NCBI RefSeq assembly: GCF_933208495.1
Contig: NZ_CAKOET010000004.1
Span: 1 to 64,000, forward strand
DNA: 64,000 nt
Reading direction: 5' to 3'
Source of the DNA: Convivina praedatoris
GTDB lineage: Bacteria; Bacillota; Bacilli; Lactobacillales; Lactobacillaceae
Part shown: positions 1 to 8,630 of the stretch, piece by piece
Position numbering within the stretch: position 1 is the stretch's first letter
Layout of the letters: the number at the start of each line of letters is the position of its first letter
Made by a program: the position numbers and the translations under genes
The notes under the pieces: generated by a model
The model's database searches: none
What the model was told of the DNA's origin: nothing
The model's input: the letters and a program-made list of their open reading frames with translations, nothing else

Positions 1-1271
1 CTGGTTGATTCACTGATACTCTGAGCTAGCGCATTTGCTGTGCTAGTTGAAGCACTAGCACTTTGGTCAACTATGCTTTGTGAGGCACTAGCACTGTTAA
101 TTACTGAATCACTTTGACTAACAGCTTGACTGGTTGATTCACTAATACTTTTAGCTAGCGCATTTGCTGTGCTAATAGAATCACTGGCACTTACTAACTG
201 ACTTTGAGACAAACTATGTGAATTAGATGTCGAAGAAACTAAGCTGGCACTCACCGAATCAACTACGCTTGTTTCTACTGACTTATATTCAGAATTACTT
301 TGGCTTTCTTGAGTGCTAAGCCGATCAGCCTGACTGGTCGAAGAAACTCCACTAATCAATGTAGAATTAGCTACACTAAGGCTAATTGATTGTGAATCAA
401 CAGTGTTTTGACTATTCGATGGACTAGTTGGATTAATTGCACTATTAGATGTACTGGTCTGAGAACTAATGCTCTCAGTCGATGCCACACTTTGACTTAC
501 TGAAATACTAGGTTGTTGGCTAGTGCTGTCAGTCGGCATCACACTTTGACTTACTGAAATGCTAGGTTGTTGGCTAGTGCTGTTAGCCGGCATCACGCTT
601 TGACTTACTGAAATACTAGGCTGTTGACTAGTGCTGTCAGTCGGCATCACACTTTGACTTACTGAAATACTAGGTTGTTGGCTAGTATGGTTCGAAACCG
701 ATTGGCTAGTGCTTACAATTTGGTTTGTTGAAGCACTAAAACTAGTCGGATAATTAGGTGCTACAGTCGTACTAATCGGATTGATACCCGACGACGTAGT
801 TTCCGAATTGGCCTGGGCAATCCCACCTTCAAAGGCTGAATTATTGGTCGTTGAAGATTGATCACGATCAATTAGCGGTTGCTTATTTCCAGCGCTGTAA
901 CTCAATACTTTATGTTGCTGACCCAAAGTATAACCAGCCCAAATCAAATCTCGGTTTGGGATTTGATAACGCTGTACTAAATCATCAACTGAAAGGTGAT
1001 AGGCTGTAGCTATTGTTGTTAATGTATCTCCCCAACAAACCACATAATTATCCATATCTGTTTGCTTATTTTGGTTAGCAATTTGCTGCTGAACCTGATT
1101 CAGAGAATTCGCTTGCCAATAATGGCTATCATAACTCTGCAGTGGGGCTAAACTAGTCTCATTTGTTGAGGCACTAGCCTGCGCCGACATAATAAAACCA
1201 GTTGCTGACACCGCAACTAAAGTATTAACCAGCAAACTACCGACTTTAATCAGTTTCCACCGTTTTTCCAT
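1..1271 (-). CDS. Serine-rich LysM surface protein, C-terminus cut by window edge
   Basis: The start codon is at 1271, with GGGAGG just upstream, and the frame stays open to position 1, so about 423 codons are visible. The N-terminus has a signal peptide (MEKRWKLIKVGSLLVN, hydrophobic core to about residue 30, then AQA). A LysM domain follows at about residues 76-120 (YVVCWGDTLTTIA, then AGYTLGQQ). The rest is low-complexity Ser/Thr/Gln sequence with 18-residue repeats. The LysM module closely resembles residues 80-124 of the GH25 protein at 16489-18933, so the two are paralogues. The protein is probably secreted and bound to peptidoglycan through LysM. The missing C-terminus could hold an LPXTG anchor, a GH25 domain or another enzyme domain, so no catalytic role can be given. 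Confidence 0.85.
   Translation of the reverse strand, partial: MEKRWKLIKVGSLLVNTLVAVSATGFIMSAQASASTNETSLAPLQSYDSHYWQANSLNQVQQQIANQNKQTDMDNYVVCWGDTLTTIATAYHLSVDDLVQRYQIPNRDLIWAGYTLGQQHKVLSYSAGNKQPLIDRDQSSTTNNSAFEGGIAQANSETTSSGINPISTTVAPNYPTSFSASTNQIVSTSQSVSNHTSQQPSISVSQSVMPTDSTSQQPSISVSQSVMPANSTSQQPSISVSQSVMPTDSTSQQPSISVSQSVASTESISSQTSTSNSAINPTSPSNSQNTVDSQSISLSVANSTLISGVSSTSQADRLSTQESQSNSEYKSVETSVVDSVSASLVSSTSNSHSLSQSQLVSASDSISTANALAKSISESTSQAVSQSDSVINSASASQSIVDQSASASTSTANALAQSISEST
485..690 (-). repeat. 54-bp tandem repeats coding the Ser-rich region
   Basis: About 3.8 near-identical 54-bp units, each encoding 18 residues (STSQQPSISVSQSVMPTD type). A second, longer repeat of roughly 60 bp recurs at 1-60 and about 130-190 in the same gene. 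Such in-frame repeats extend the stalk of surface proteins and can change copy number by slippage. Confidence 0.85.
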
Positions 1272-1340
1272 TGTAACCTCCCACAAGGTGTATATAAATC
1301 CTAAACCAAAATAATTCTAAATGGGCTTTTGCTAGCAATC

Positions 1341-1346
1341 ATTATA
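1341..1346 (-). promoter_or_regulatory. Extended -10 promoter of the LysM surface protein
   Basis: The minus strand reads TGGTATAAT, an extended -10 box, about 70 bp upstream of the ATG at 1271. No good -35 is visible, as expected for an extended -10 promoter. Confidence 0.55.
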
Positions 1347-1502
1347 CCATTTTATGTTTTACAAATTATAATAAAAACGTCAGTAATCAAAGCATTTACA
1401 TTTTTACTTTCATAAATTTAAGCCGTTATTTATGTTGAGACTCCTAGTATTAAATAACTACCTATAAATATTGCAACAATACCAATTTGAATAATCAATA
1501 AT

Positions 1503-1532
1503 AAAAAGCAGACCGATATTGGTCTGCTTTTT
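1503..1532 (-). terminator. Rho-independent terminator after the SDR gene
   Basis: Stem AGCAGACC/GGTCTGCT with a 6-nt loop, flanked by A and T runs, directly after the SDR stop codon. Its near symmetry means it could also work on the plus strand. Confidence 0.85.
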
Positions 1533-1543
1533 ATTATTGATTA

Positions 1544-2329
1544 TTAACCGCGGCCGCCTTGAAAATTAGCATACAGGGTCATACCGCCATCAACAAACAA
1601 TGTCGTTCCAGTAACATACTTAGCTTGATCAGAAGCCAGCCAAGCAGCTGCATCAGCAACATCCTCAGGATCGCCGATTTTTTCCATCGGAATCATCGAC
1701 TGAGTTAACGCATATTGTTTAGGGTCAGCAAATTTTTCGGCATTAATTGGTGTGTTAATTGCACCAGGTGCAATCGCATTAACCCGAATTTGCTGTGGAG
1801 CGTATTCCATAGCAATTGTTTCCGTAAACAACTTCACACCACCTTTAGCAGTTGCATAACTAGCAAAAGTTGGCCAAGGAATTTGTTGATGAACCGAAGA
1901 CATGTTAATGATATTACCAGTCTGATGTTTGGATAACCAGTAATTTAAAGCCGCCTTGGCCCCCATAAACACGCCGGTCAAGTTGACATCCAAAACCTTA
2001 TTCCAATCGGCCAAACTCACTTCATGGGTCGGCTTTTGAATTTCCATACCAGCATTATTGACCCAAACATCAAGTCCACCAAAGTTTTCGATGGCTGCAT
2101 CTAGTAATGCCTGTACGCCTTCTTCTGTAGAAATATCAGCTTGAACTGCGACCGCTTGTCCACCATTAGCTTGGATGTCAGCCACGGCATCATGAGCTCC
2201 CTGGGGATCATCATGATAGTTAATAACTAATCTCATGTGTTCCTGAGCATATCGATGGGCAATCGCCCGACCAATTCCTCTTGAACCACCGGTGATTACC
2301 GCAACTTTTTGATTTAAATCTGTATACAT
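1544..2329 (-). CDS. SDR oxidoreductase, glucose 1-dehydrogenase-like
   Basis: A classical short-chain dehydrogenase of 261 residues when started at MYTDLNQKVAVITGG. The start at 2329 is preferred over an upstream ATG at 2356 because AGGAGG lies 7 nt before it and the N-terminus then matches glucose 1-dehydrogenases in sequence and length. It has the Rossmann motif TGGSRGIG, the NNAG motif, and the catalytic Ser with YATAK. The C-terminus YANFQGGRG also resembles that group. It is cytoplasmic and NAD(P)-dependent. The substrate is not certain: glucose is suggested by similarity, but a 3-oxoacyl-ACP reductase or another polyol/ketone reductase cannot be excluded. It is a single gene with its own terminator. 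Confidence 0.85.
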   Translation of the reverse strand: MYTDLNQKVAVITGGSRGIGRAIAHRYAQEHMRLVINYHDDPQGAHDAVADIQANGGQAVAVQADISTEEGVQALLDAAIENFGGLDVWVNNAGMEIQKPTHEVSLADWNKVLDVNLTGVFMGAKAALNYWLSKHQTGNIINMSSVHQQIPWPTFASYATAKGGVKLFTETIAMEYAPQQIRVNAIAPGAINTPINAEKFADPKQYALTQSMIPMEKIGDPEDVADAAAWLASDQAKYVTGTTLFVDGGMTLYANFQGGRG

Positions 2330-2417
2330 AAACATGCCTCCTAGCAGATACTTCAATTGCTAAACCGGATTTATCATAGCACAGCTTCAGTACCGATTGC
2401 CTTAAAACGAGTATATT

Positions 2418-4181
2418 TTATGACCGATTAGATTGAATCGCTCGCACAATCTTCTGAGCTGCTCGGCGAGCATAATCATCCCCACTCCGTGGACAAACAT
2501 TAGTTAACCAGCGTTCCCCTTCGTTTAACTGACTGAAGACAAATAAGCTTTCGACTAACTGACCATCTTTGTTAAAAACCTGATAATTTTCATTGATATG
2601 TGGACATGCTAGAGCAATTTTTTGATCATTAACTTTTAGAATGCGATGGGTTAACCATCCCTTTGCCAATAAATTTTTAATCAAAGGATTGTCACTATCA
2701 GTTAAATTACGACTTGGTTGACGAGCTTCAAATAAGTAGTTAGCACTAAACTTATTATTGACAGTCAAGCTAGAAAATGCCTGAAATTGTCCGCTGATTA
2801 ATTCAACTTCCATCTTAGGTGGCAGTAACTCCACTACTCCAGCTCTAATTAAAGCCGATAACTGCTCCAGTCGAAAACTGGGCGCTCCTGAAATTAAGAA
2901 GGTAAAATGACGAGCAAAGTCTGTTAAAAATTGATTTTTAAAATTATCATCACTAATAATTGGATCAATATAGATATCACGAATCGTATTGTAAAGTCCC
3001 CGAATCGTATCCAATCCAGTTAATAGAAAACCATTACGACTACCACGATTAGCATCGGCTGTTACCTGGTCCAGCCACTTCAAAGCATGAGATTGGTAGT
3101 TATTATCGACAACATTTTGCAATGGGTTCAAAACTGCCGACCAGTCTAACGGCGATAAATTATACTCAATTGGCAGGCCAGCTTGGGCCACAAAATCTTT
3201 TTCAAACTGAACACAATCAACATCGCCTTTCATTTTAAGTTGGCGCTTATAATAAGACAACTCTACTTCTAAACGAATCAATTGATTAAAAGCTTGATAA
3301 TGCGAACAACCTTTTGCAGCTGCCCATCTTTTAACTTTTTCAACCGACAAAAAACGTCCCGGTCTCTCACTATCCGACCCGTCCTGATTTAATGGACGCG
3401 GATAATGAGGTAAACCACTGCGTGAGCCAACAATCAATTGTTGCTCTTTTCCACTAGATTGGTATTGTAGTAAATTTTCTTGATTGCGGTAAAAACTACC
3501 CTGCCAGTGTGCTAAAAATTGTGCCAAAATGTCATAAAAATTCAATCCCAATCCACGTATAATCACATTTTCACTAGCTGGTATAGTCGCAATTAATCCC
3601 GTGGGCATCTGAACACTTGGCACTTGATAAACTAAGTTATTTCGTTGAGCACCCTCAAACAATGCCTTCGTCTGGTCACGCAACCCTTCTCGACCGCTAC
3701 TGATGGTAATGACCACTTGGTCAAAGTCTTCCTGATACGATTCCCAACTTAACCACCATTGTCCATCTTGTTGCTCAATTTTAGAAACTAAACTTTTTTC
3801 TACCTTTAGATGCTTAGTAACTGGTAAAGTTTGGAAACAAAACTTCAAATAGGCACCAAATAACCGACGAGTTGGATAATCATTCCCAGCTAACCCACGT
3901 AAATCTTGAAGTAGATCATCACTAATAGACGGTTCACTTTTAATAAAATCCTCGGCTTGTTCTTGACTCCATTCAAACAAATTAGGCACAAAATCAAATT
4001 CTTGTACTTGTTCAGCTGGCGTATTCATAATTAAATTAGCTGGTTGAGCAGTCTGCCAAGTTTGTCCTCCAATGGAAAATGGGTCAAACAGTTTAACCTG
4101 AGCCTTAGGCAATTGCGCTAAGACCTGTTGGACAATCAAAAGTCCCCGCGGACCCGCACCAATTATTGCTATTTTCATCAT
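2418..4181 (-). CDS. FAD/NAD(P)-binding protein (COG4529-like)
   Basis: A 587-residue flavoprotein-like protein. The N-terminal KIAIIGAGPRGLLI is a dinucleotide-binding GxGxxG motif. It is followed by LFDPFSIGGQTWQT and NTPAEQ, typical of the NAD_binding_9 family. A second nucleotide-binding region probably lies near IIRGLGLNFYDIL. Two start ATGs are adjacent (4181 and 4178); AGGAG is 4 or 7 nt upstream, so the second may be used. No substrate is known for most members, which resemble N-hydroxylating or amine-oxidising flavoenzymes. It is transcribed away from the LRR gene and shows no operon partner. Confidence 0.75.
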   Translation of the reverse strand: MMKIAIIGAGPRGLLIVQQVLAQLPKAQVKLFDPFSIGGQTWQTAQPANLIMNTPAEQVQEFDFVPNLFEWSQEQAEDFIKSEPSISDDLLQDLRGLAGNDYPTRRLFGAYLKFCFQTLPVTKHLKVEKSLVSKIEQQDGQWWLSWESYQEDFDQVVITISSGREGLRDQTKALFEGAQRNNLVYQVPSVQMPTGLIATIPASENVIIRGLGLNFYDILAQFLAHWQGSFYRNQENLLQYQSSGKEQQLIVGSRSGLPHYPRPLNQDGSDSERPGRFLSVEKVKRWAAAKGCSHYQAFNQLIRLEVELSYYKRQLKMKGDVDCVQFEKDFVAQAGLPIEYNLSPLDWSAVLNPLQNVVDNNYQSHALKWLDQVTADANRGSRNGFLLTGLDTIRGLYNTIRDIYIDPIISDDNFKNQFLTDFARHFTFLISGAPSFRLEQLSALIRAGVVELLPPKMEVELISGQFQAFSSLTVNNKFSANYLFEARQPSRNLTDSDNPLIKNLLAKGWLTHRILKVNDQKIALACPHINENYQVFNKDGQLVESLFVFSQLNEGERWLTNVCPRSGDDYARRAAQKIVRAIQSNRS

Positions 4182-4360
4182 TTGGCTCCTAACTATTTAG
4201 ACGTTTAAAACACTGAGTATTCACATAAACAATTATAGTTTTTTTAGTTATAAAAAACATAAATAAGATTGGTCTACTTGTTATATTACTAATTTAGAAT
4301 TATGATTTAATTAGTATTGTAATATTTAGTTTTTACGTAAAAGAAAATGAGGGACCTCAA

Positions 4361-7300
4361 ATGGAACACTTTAAACTATATAAATCTGGTAAACAATGGG
4401 TTGTTGCCGGCCTTAGTTTGGCTAATGTCGCCTTACTAATCAGCCTTAATCCAACTCCTGTGTCCGCTGACGTAACGTCAAATAATAGTGTCACTACAGT
4501 TCAAAACAGTGAGACTAAACCACAATCCCAAGATACCTCGACTTCAACTGCCCCTATTGTTGTTGAAAGTCAATCCATCAATTCCACCAACACAAGTACT
4601 GCCGGATCTGAATCGACTCTATCGCAATCAACTATTAGTACAACGGACAGCGATGCTAAACAAATAAACGATATCAATCAATGGATGCCGGATACTAAGT
4701 TGCAAAAGGAAGTTGCTAACCAATTGAAAAGCTCACAATTTACTCAGGAGCAAATGCAACAACTGACGGATTTAAATCTTCGAGCTAGTGATATCACTAA
4801 TTTAACTGGCTTACAATATGCAACTAATTTAAAGACGTTAGATATTAGTTTTGATAAAATCAGTGATCTTAGTCCATTAGCTAACTTACATCAGTTAGAA
4901 AAGTTAAGCTTTACGCTTAATAAAAGTGATCAGTTACCTGATTTAGCTGTATTAAAAAATCTAACCAATCTAAAAGATTTATCTCTAGCTGGAAATAACT
5001 ATGGCAGCCAAGCCGAACAATTACAAATTATTAGTAATTTAACCGGATTAGAATCACTTGACCTGCAAGATACAAAATTAACCGCCGTACCTGATTTAAC
5101 TAAACTAACGCAATTACATAGTTTAAGTTTAATGTCCAACAAAATTGCTGATTTGAGTCCCTTAAGTCAGTTAACGCAGCTTACCAGTCTAAAAATTTCC
5201 AAAAATACTTTTAAAAGCATTGATTCCTTGGCTAGTTTAACGAATTTACAAGAACTTCGGGTTGGTTTAAACCAAATTCAAGACGTTTCCGCCTTGAAAA
5301 ACATGCCCAATTTAACTCTTTTATCGCTTAGTCAAAGTAACGTCGATAATGATAGCTTGAAGGTTGTTGGTCAATTAACTAAATTAGAAAGTTTATCTTT
5401 AGACTTCAATTACAAGATTTCCGATTTAACGCCACTAGCTAATCTGTCTCAACTAAAAGTCCTTTATTTGGATAAAAATAGCATCGTTAAGTTAGATTCC
5501 CTAGCCAATTTAACTCATTTACAAGAGCTGACTCTTAGTAACAATCAAATTCAAGATTTAACACCGCTAAAGAACTTAACTGAATTACAAACCTTAAATC
5601 TTTTAAAAAATCAAGTAACTGACTTGAGTCCTTTGCAGAATCTAAGCCAACTCCAAAGTTTAAACGTTCGTAATCAGAATTTAACCTTACCTGAGTTCAC
5701 TTTACAAAACGGTACAAAACATATTCAAACAATTCCCATTAAAGATATCAATGGACAAATTATTACCTTGGTACCAGCTAGTGACACTAAAGCAACCGTT
5801 GGCCCAGATAATAAAATTATTTATGACAATATTACTAAAACACAAGATGCTCACTTTTCTTGGAGCAATGCCAAAGGACTTAGTGCCCTAACGCAACGTT
5901 TTACTGGCTCAATTACCCAACCAATCCAAGTAAAATCTAACTCAGACAATCAAACTAAAACGATTAAATTGGCAGTTTTGAAAGGCGATGGTAGCAATCA
6001 GACTTCGGTGGCCAGTAACTTTATTAGCCCTCTTGCTCAATTGACTGATTTAGGCGAGCAAAAGTATCAATTAGACGTTACGGTTACTGTCCCTGAAAGT
6101 TATGGCACTGACAGTATCACGTTCCAAAATGGTAAAAAAGTTCAAACCAGCCAGGTTGGCCAGCAATATATTATCATTTATCGTTTCCCACTAACTAGCC
6201 AGGACGTCCAAAGCAGTAACTTGTATGAAAATATGCACGTTAATATTACAAGTATCGGTTATAATCATGAATATGGTGTTTATTTCAAACTTGGATCAGA
6301 TGATACCCCTTCAAGTGACAGCACTTCTACCAGTACCACACCAGATAGTACTTCAACTAAGAGCGAATCTACTAGTGTTGCACCGGACAGTACTTCGACT
6401 AAGAGCGAATCTACCAGTGCTGCGCCGGATAGCACTTCCACTAAGAGCGAGTCAACTAGTGTTGCATCGGACAGTACTTCGACTAAGAGTGAATCTATTA
6501 GTATTACACCGGACAGTACTTCGACTAAGAGTGAGTCTACTAGTGTAACGCCGGATAGTACTTCAACTAAAAATGAATCTACCAGCGCCACACCAGATAG
6601 TACTTCAACTAAAAATGAATCTACCAGCGCCACACCAGATAGTACTTCAACTAAGAGCGAATCTACTAGTGTTGCACCGGATAGTACTTCGACTAAGAGC
6701 GAATCTACTAGTGTAACGCCGGATAGTACTTCAACTAAAAGTGAATCTACCAGCGCTGCACCGGACAGTACTTCAACTAAGAGCGAATCTATTAGTGCTG
6801 CGCCGAATAGTACTTCAACCAAGAGTGAATCTACTAATGTGACGCCGGATAGTACTTCAACGAATAGTGAATCGAATAGCGTGACACCAGATAGTACTTC
6901 CACTAAGAGTGAATCGAATAGTGTTACGTCGGATAGTACTTCGACTACGATCCAGTCAACAAATTCTACATCTAGCAAAAATCGTCCTGATTCTGATTCA
7001 ACTAATTCTCAATCAGGTAACACTTCAACAGGTACTTCTACTGCTAGTCAGTCAACCAACTCAACATCTCATAAAGCTCGTCCAAACGCTGATTCAAGTG
7101 ATTCTACATCAAATAGTGGCTCAACAGGCACAGCATATAACAGCACTTCTGCTACCAGTCAGTCATCAACTTCAACAGATAGGAAGAATCGCCCCGCTGC
7201 TGATGCAACTGATACCTCAACCAGCATGACATCAAGCCGTAGTGCTGTACGTCCAACTACCAGTCATCCCAATCAGCTTTCAGCCACTAATTATGATTCA

Positions 7301-7438
7301 ACTAATTCAGCGGTTCAAGCTAATTCAGCTTTACCTAAAACGAGTCAACATTCTTCGACAACAAGCACTGTTGGTTTGTTAGCCTTAGCTGGAGTTAATG
7401 CCGCCCTATTCTTTGGTATTAAGAAAAGTAAACATTAA
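4361..7438 (+). CDS. Cell-wall anchored LRR / NEAT-like surface protein
   Basis: A 1025-residue surface protein. Residues 1-37 form a KxYKxGKxW-type signal peptide (FKLYKSGKQWVVAG, cleavage near VSADV). A Ser/Thr-rich linker follows. About residues 130-445 are internalin-type 22-residue leucine-rich repeats (LxxLxxLxLxxNxIxDLxPL). Residues about 532-645 resemble a NEAT domain: IKLAVLKGDG at the start, an internal beta-rich stretch, and IGYNHEYGVYFKL at the end, with Y634 and Y638 in the YxxxY position used for heme in IsdA-type NEATs. A 14-copy 42-bp-repeat stalk (about 661-856) leads to a sorting signal, LPKTS at 991-995, then a hydrophobic segment and KKSKH. Likely roles are host or matrix adhesion and, if the NEAT call is right, heme or hemoprotein capture. 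GGGACC lies upstream of the ATG. Confidence 0.85.
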   Translation: MEHFKLYKSGKQWVVAGLSLANVALLISLNPTPVSADVTSNNSVTTVQNSETKPQSQDTSTSTAPIVVESQSINSTNTSTAGSESTLSQSTISTTDSDAKQINDINQWMPDTKLQKEVANQLKSSQFTQEQMQQLTDLNLRASDITNLTGLQYATNLKTLDISFDKISDLSPLANLHQLEKLSFTLNKSDQLPDLAVLKNLTNLKDLSLAGNNYGSQAEQLQIISNLTGLESLDLQDTKLTAVPDLTKLTQLHSLSLMSNKIADLSPLSQLTQLTSLKISKNTFKSIDSLASLTNLQELRVGLNQIQDVSALKNMPNLTLLSLSQSNVDNDSLKVVGQLTKLESLSLDFNYKISDLTPLANLSQLKVLYLDKNSIVKLDSLANLTHLQELTLSNNQIQDLTPLKNLTELQTLNLLKNQVTDLSPLQNLSQLQSLNVRNQNLTLPEFTLQNGTKHIQTIPIKDINGQIITLVPASDTKATVGPDNKIIYDNITKTQDAHFSWSNAKGLSALTQRFTGSITQPIQVKSNSDNQTKTIKLAVLKGDGSNQTSVASNFISPLAQLTDLGEQKYQLDVTVTVPESYGTDSITFQNGKKVQTSQVGQQYIIIYRFPLTSQDVQSSNLYENMHVNITSIGYNHEYGVYFKLGSDDTPSSDSTSTSTTPDSTSTKSESTSVAPDSTSTKSESTSAAPDSTSTKSESTSVASDSTSTKSESISITPDSTSTKSESTSVTPDSTSTKNESTSATPDSTSTKNESTSATPDSTSTKSESTSVAPDSTSTKSESTSVTPDSTSTKSESTSAAPDSTSTKSESISAAPNSTSTKSESTNVTPDSTSTNSESNSVTPDSTSTKSESNSVTSDSTSTTIQSTNSTSSKNRPDSDSTNSQSGNTSTGTSTASQSTNSTSHKARPNADSSDSTSNSGSTGTAYNSTSATSQSSTSTDRKNRPAADATDTSTSMTSSRSAVRPTTSHPNQLSATNYDSTNSAVQANSALPKTSQHSSTTSTVGLLALAGVNAALFFGIKKSKH
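6341..6928 (+). repeat. Fourteen 42-bp tandem repeats (stalk)
   Basis: Fourteen in-frame units of 42 bp, each encoding 14 residues of type PDSTSTKSESTSVA, with small substitutions (V/A/T, K/N). More diverged repeats containing RP dipeptides continue to about 7260. The array probably spans the peptidoglycan and is prone to copy-number change. Confidence 0.95.
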
Positions 7439-7446
7439 TTACGAGA

Positions 7447-7477
7447 AACGTTAGTCACACGACTAACGTTTTTTTAT
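7447..7477 (+). terminator. Terminator of the LRR/NEAT gene
   Basis: Perfect 10-bp stem AACGTTAGTC/GACTAACGTT with an ACAC loop, followed by seven Ts. Confidence 0.9.
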
Positions 7478-7502
7478 TAAAAATATACTTTTACGGTATA
7501 AT
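7474..7502 (+). promoter_or_regulatory. Promoter of small membrane protein
   Basis: TATAAT at 7497-7502 with a weak TTATTA 17 bp upstream (7474-7479). The start codon is at 7538 with GGAGAA before it. Confidence 0.45.
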
Positions 7503-7537
7503 TTAGGTGTAAAAAGAACGCTAATTGGAGAATCATC

Positions 7538-7741
7538 ATGAAAAAGATTACCATCATTTTAGCTATTACATCTTGGTTATTAGCCTTGTTTACACTAATC
7601 CAGGCATATTTAACAGATAACTTACTATCTTTATTACCAATTTATGCTTACAACAGTCCACAAGGACGATTGGGCTGGTCATTAACCGTGGCAATAATAC
7701 TATCCATATTGAGCTTTATTTTAAAACAATCTAAAAAATAA
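7538..7741 (+). CDS. Small two-helix membrane protein
   Basis: 67 residues with two predicted membrane helices (about 5-25 and 48-62) joined by a polar loop (YNSPQGRLGW), ending in KQSKK. A clear RBS (GGAGAA) and a TATAAT box support real expression. I do not recognise the family. It lies alone between the LRR/NEAT gene and the CPBP protease gene, on the same strand, with about 120 bp before the latter. Confidence 0.6.
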   Translation: MKKITIILAITSWLLALFTLIQAYLTDNLLSLLPIYAYNSPQGRLGWSLTVAIILSILSFILKQSKK

Positions 7742-7865
7742 TAACGAAGTCGAATTGTCAGATAGTAAAGATATACAGTTCATTTATTTCCTAAACTCTA
7801 TTACTCACGATATAGTATAGTTTTTAACGGTAATAATATCGTAAAAATTTTGGAGAATAACAGCT

Positions 7866-8606
7866 ATGACCTTGATCAAAAGCCATAACTATCTGATTCC
7901 TAAACTATTTCTAGTCTACAGCATTTATTTAATTTGGATGTTGGTTCCAATCCCATTTAGCCGAGGTTCCTTACTAGCACCCACACTAACTACTCTGCTA
8001 CTTCTTGGTTTAAATCACTTTGTAACCAAACAAAAGATTAATTGGTCGTGGAAACTCTCCCGTAAATCATTCATTGCCGTTAGTATCTTAACGGCTATCC
8101 TAATTTTGTTGACCATTCCCCGTCAGCAACCATCGTTTTTAATTTACCTACAGTCGCTAGATGCTGGTATTAATGAGGAGCTACTCGACCGTGGAATTGT
8201 TTTGGCTACCCTATTAATTTTATTTAAAAACAGTTCCAATCCAAAGGCGCAATTACTGTGGCCAATCATTCTTTCCTCATTAATTTTTGGACTATCCCAT
8301 TTTATGAATTTAAGCTGGCAAGATCCACTATCAACATTATTTCAAGTCACAACCGTATCAGGTACCGGATTTTTATTGGCTTGTATCTACCTTAGAACCC
8401 ATAATATTTTACTAGCAATGTACTGTCATTTTTTCATCGATGCCTATCTTGGTTTAATTTCAAAATTTGATAGCTTAGATTCTGGTAATTCCATCGTCAC
8501 AATAGAAATGATTCCTTTAGAATCACTAAGTACCTTGATTCATATAATTATTGAGGTTGGCATCGGCCTCTTCCTCATTCGCAAGCAACTAAAAAGTCGC
8601 GGTTAA
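7866..8606 (+). CDS. CPBP family intramembrane metalloprotease
   Basis: 246 residues with about seven membrane helices. It carries the CAAX-protease/Abi motifs: EE at residues 104-105 with R109 (NEELLDRG), H145 (FGLSHFMN) and H188 with D191 (CHFFIDA). These residues form the glutamate/histidine active site of the family. In lactic acid bacteria, members are often linked to bacteriocin immunity or processing, but no bacteriocin gene is next to this one, so its target is unknown. GGAG lies 8-12 nt before the ATG. Confidence 0.85.
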   Translation: MTLIKSHNYLIPKLFLVYSIYLIWMLVPIPFSRGSLLAPTLTTLLLLGLNHFVTKQKINWSWKLSRKSFIAVSILTAILILLTIPRQQPSFLIYLQSLDAGINEELLDRGIVLATLLILFKNSSNPKAQLLWPIILSSLIFGLSHFMNLSWQDPLSTLFQVTTVSGTGFLLACIYLRTHNILLAMYCHFFIDAYLGLISKFDSLDSGNSIVTIEMIPLESLSTLIHIIIEVGIGLFLIRKQLKSRG

Positions 8607-8621
8607 TTAACCACGACTTTT
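8592..8621. terminator. Bidirectional terminator between CPBP and dtpT
   Basis: Stem AAAGTCG-C-GGTT/AACC-A-CGACTTT with an AATT loop and one mismatch, A/T-flanked on both sides, between two convergent genes. Confidence 0.8.
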
Positions 8622-8630
8622 CTTATTCAA

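Noticed and set aside
6280-6978. Long open frame on the minus strand across the LRR stalk repeats
   Set aside because: It is the antisense of a 42-bp repeat with no stop codons in that phase. Its valine/leucine-rich repeats, lack of RBS and position inside a strong gene mark it as a shadow.
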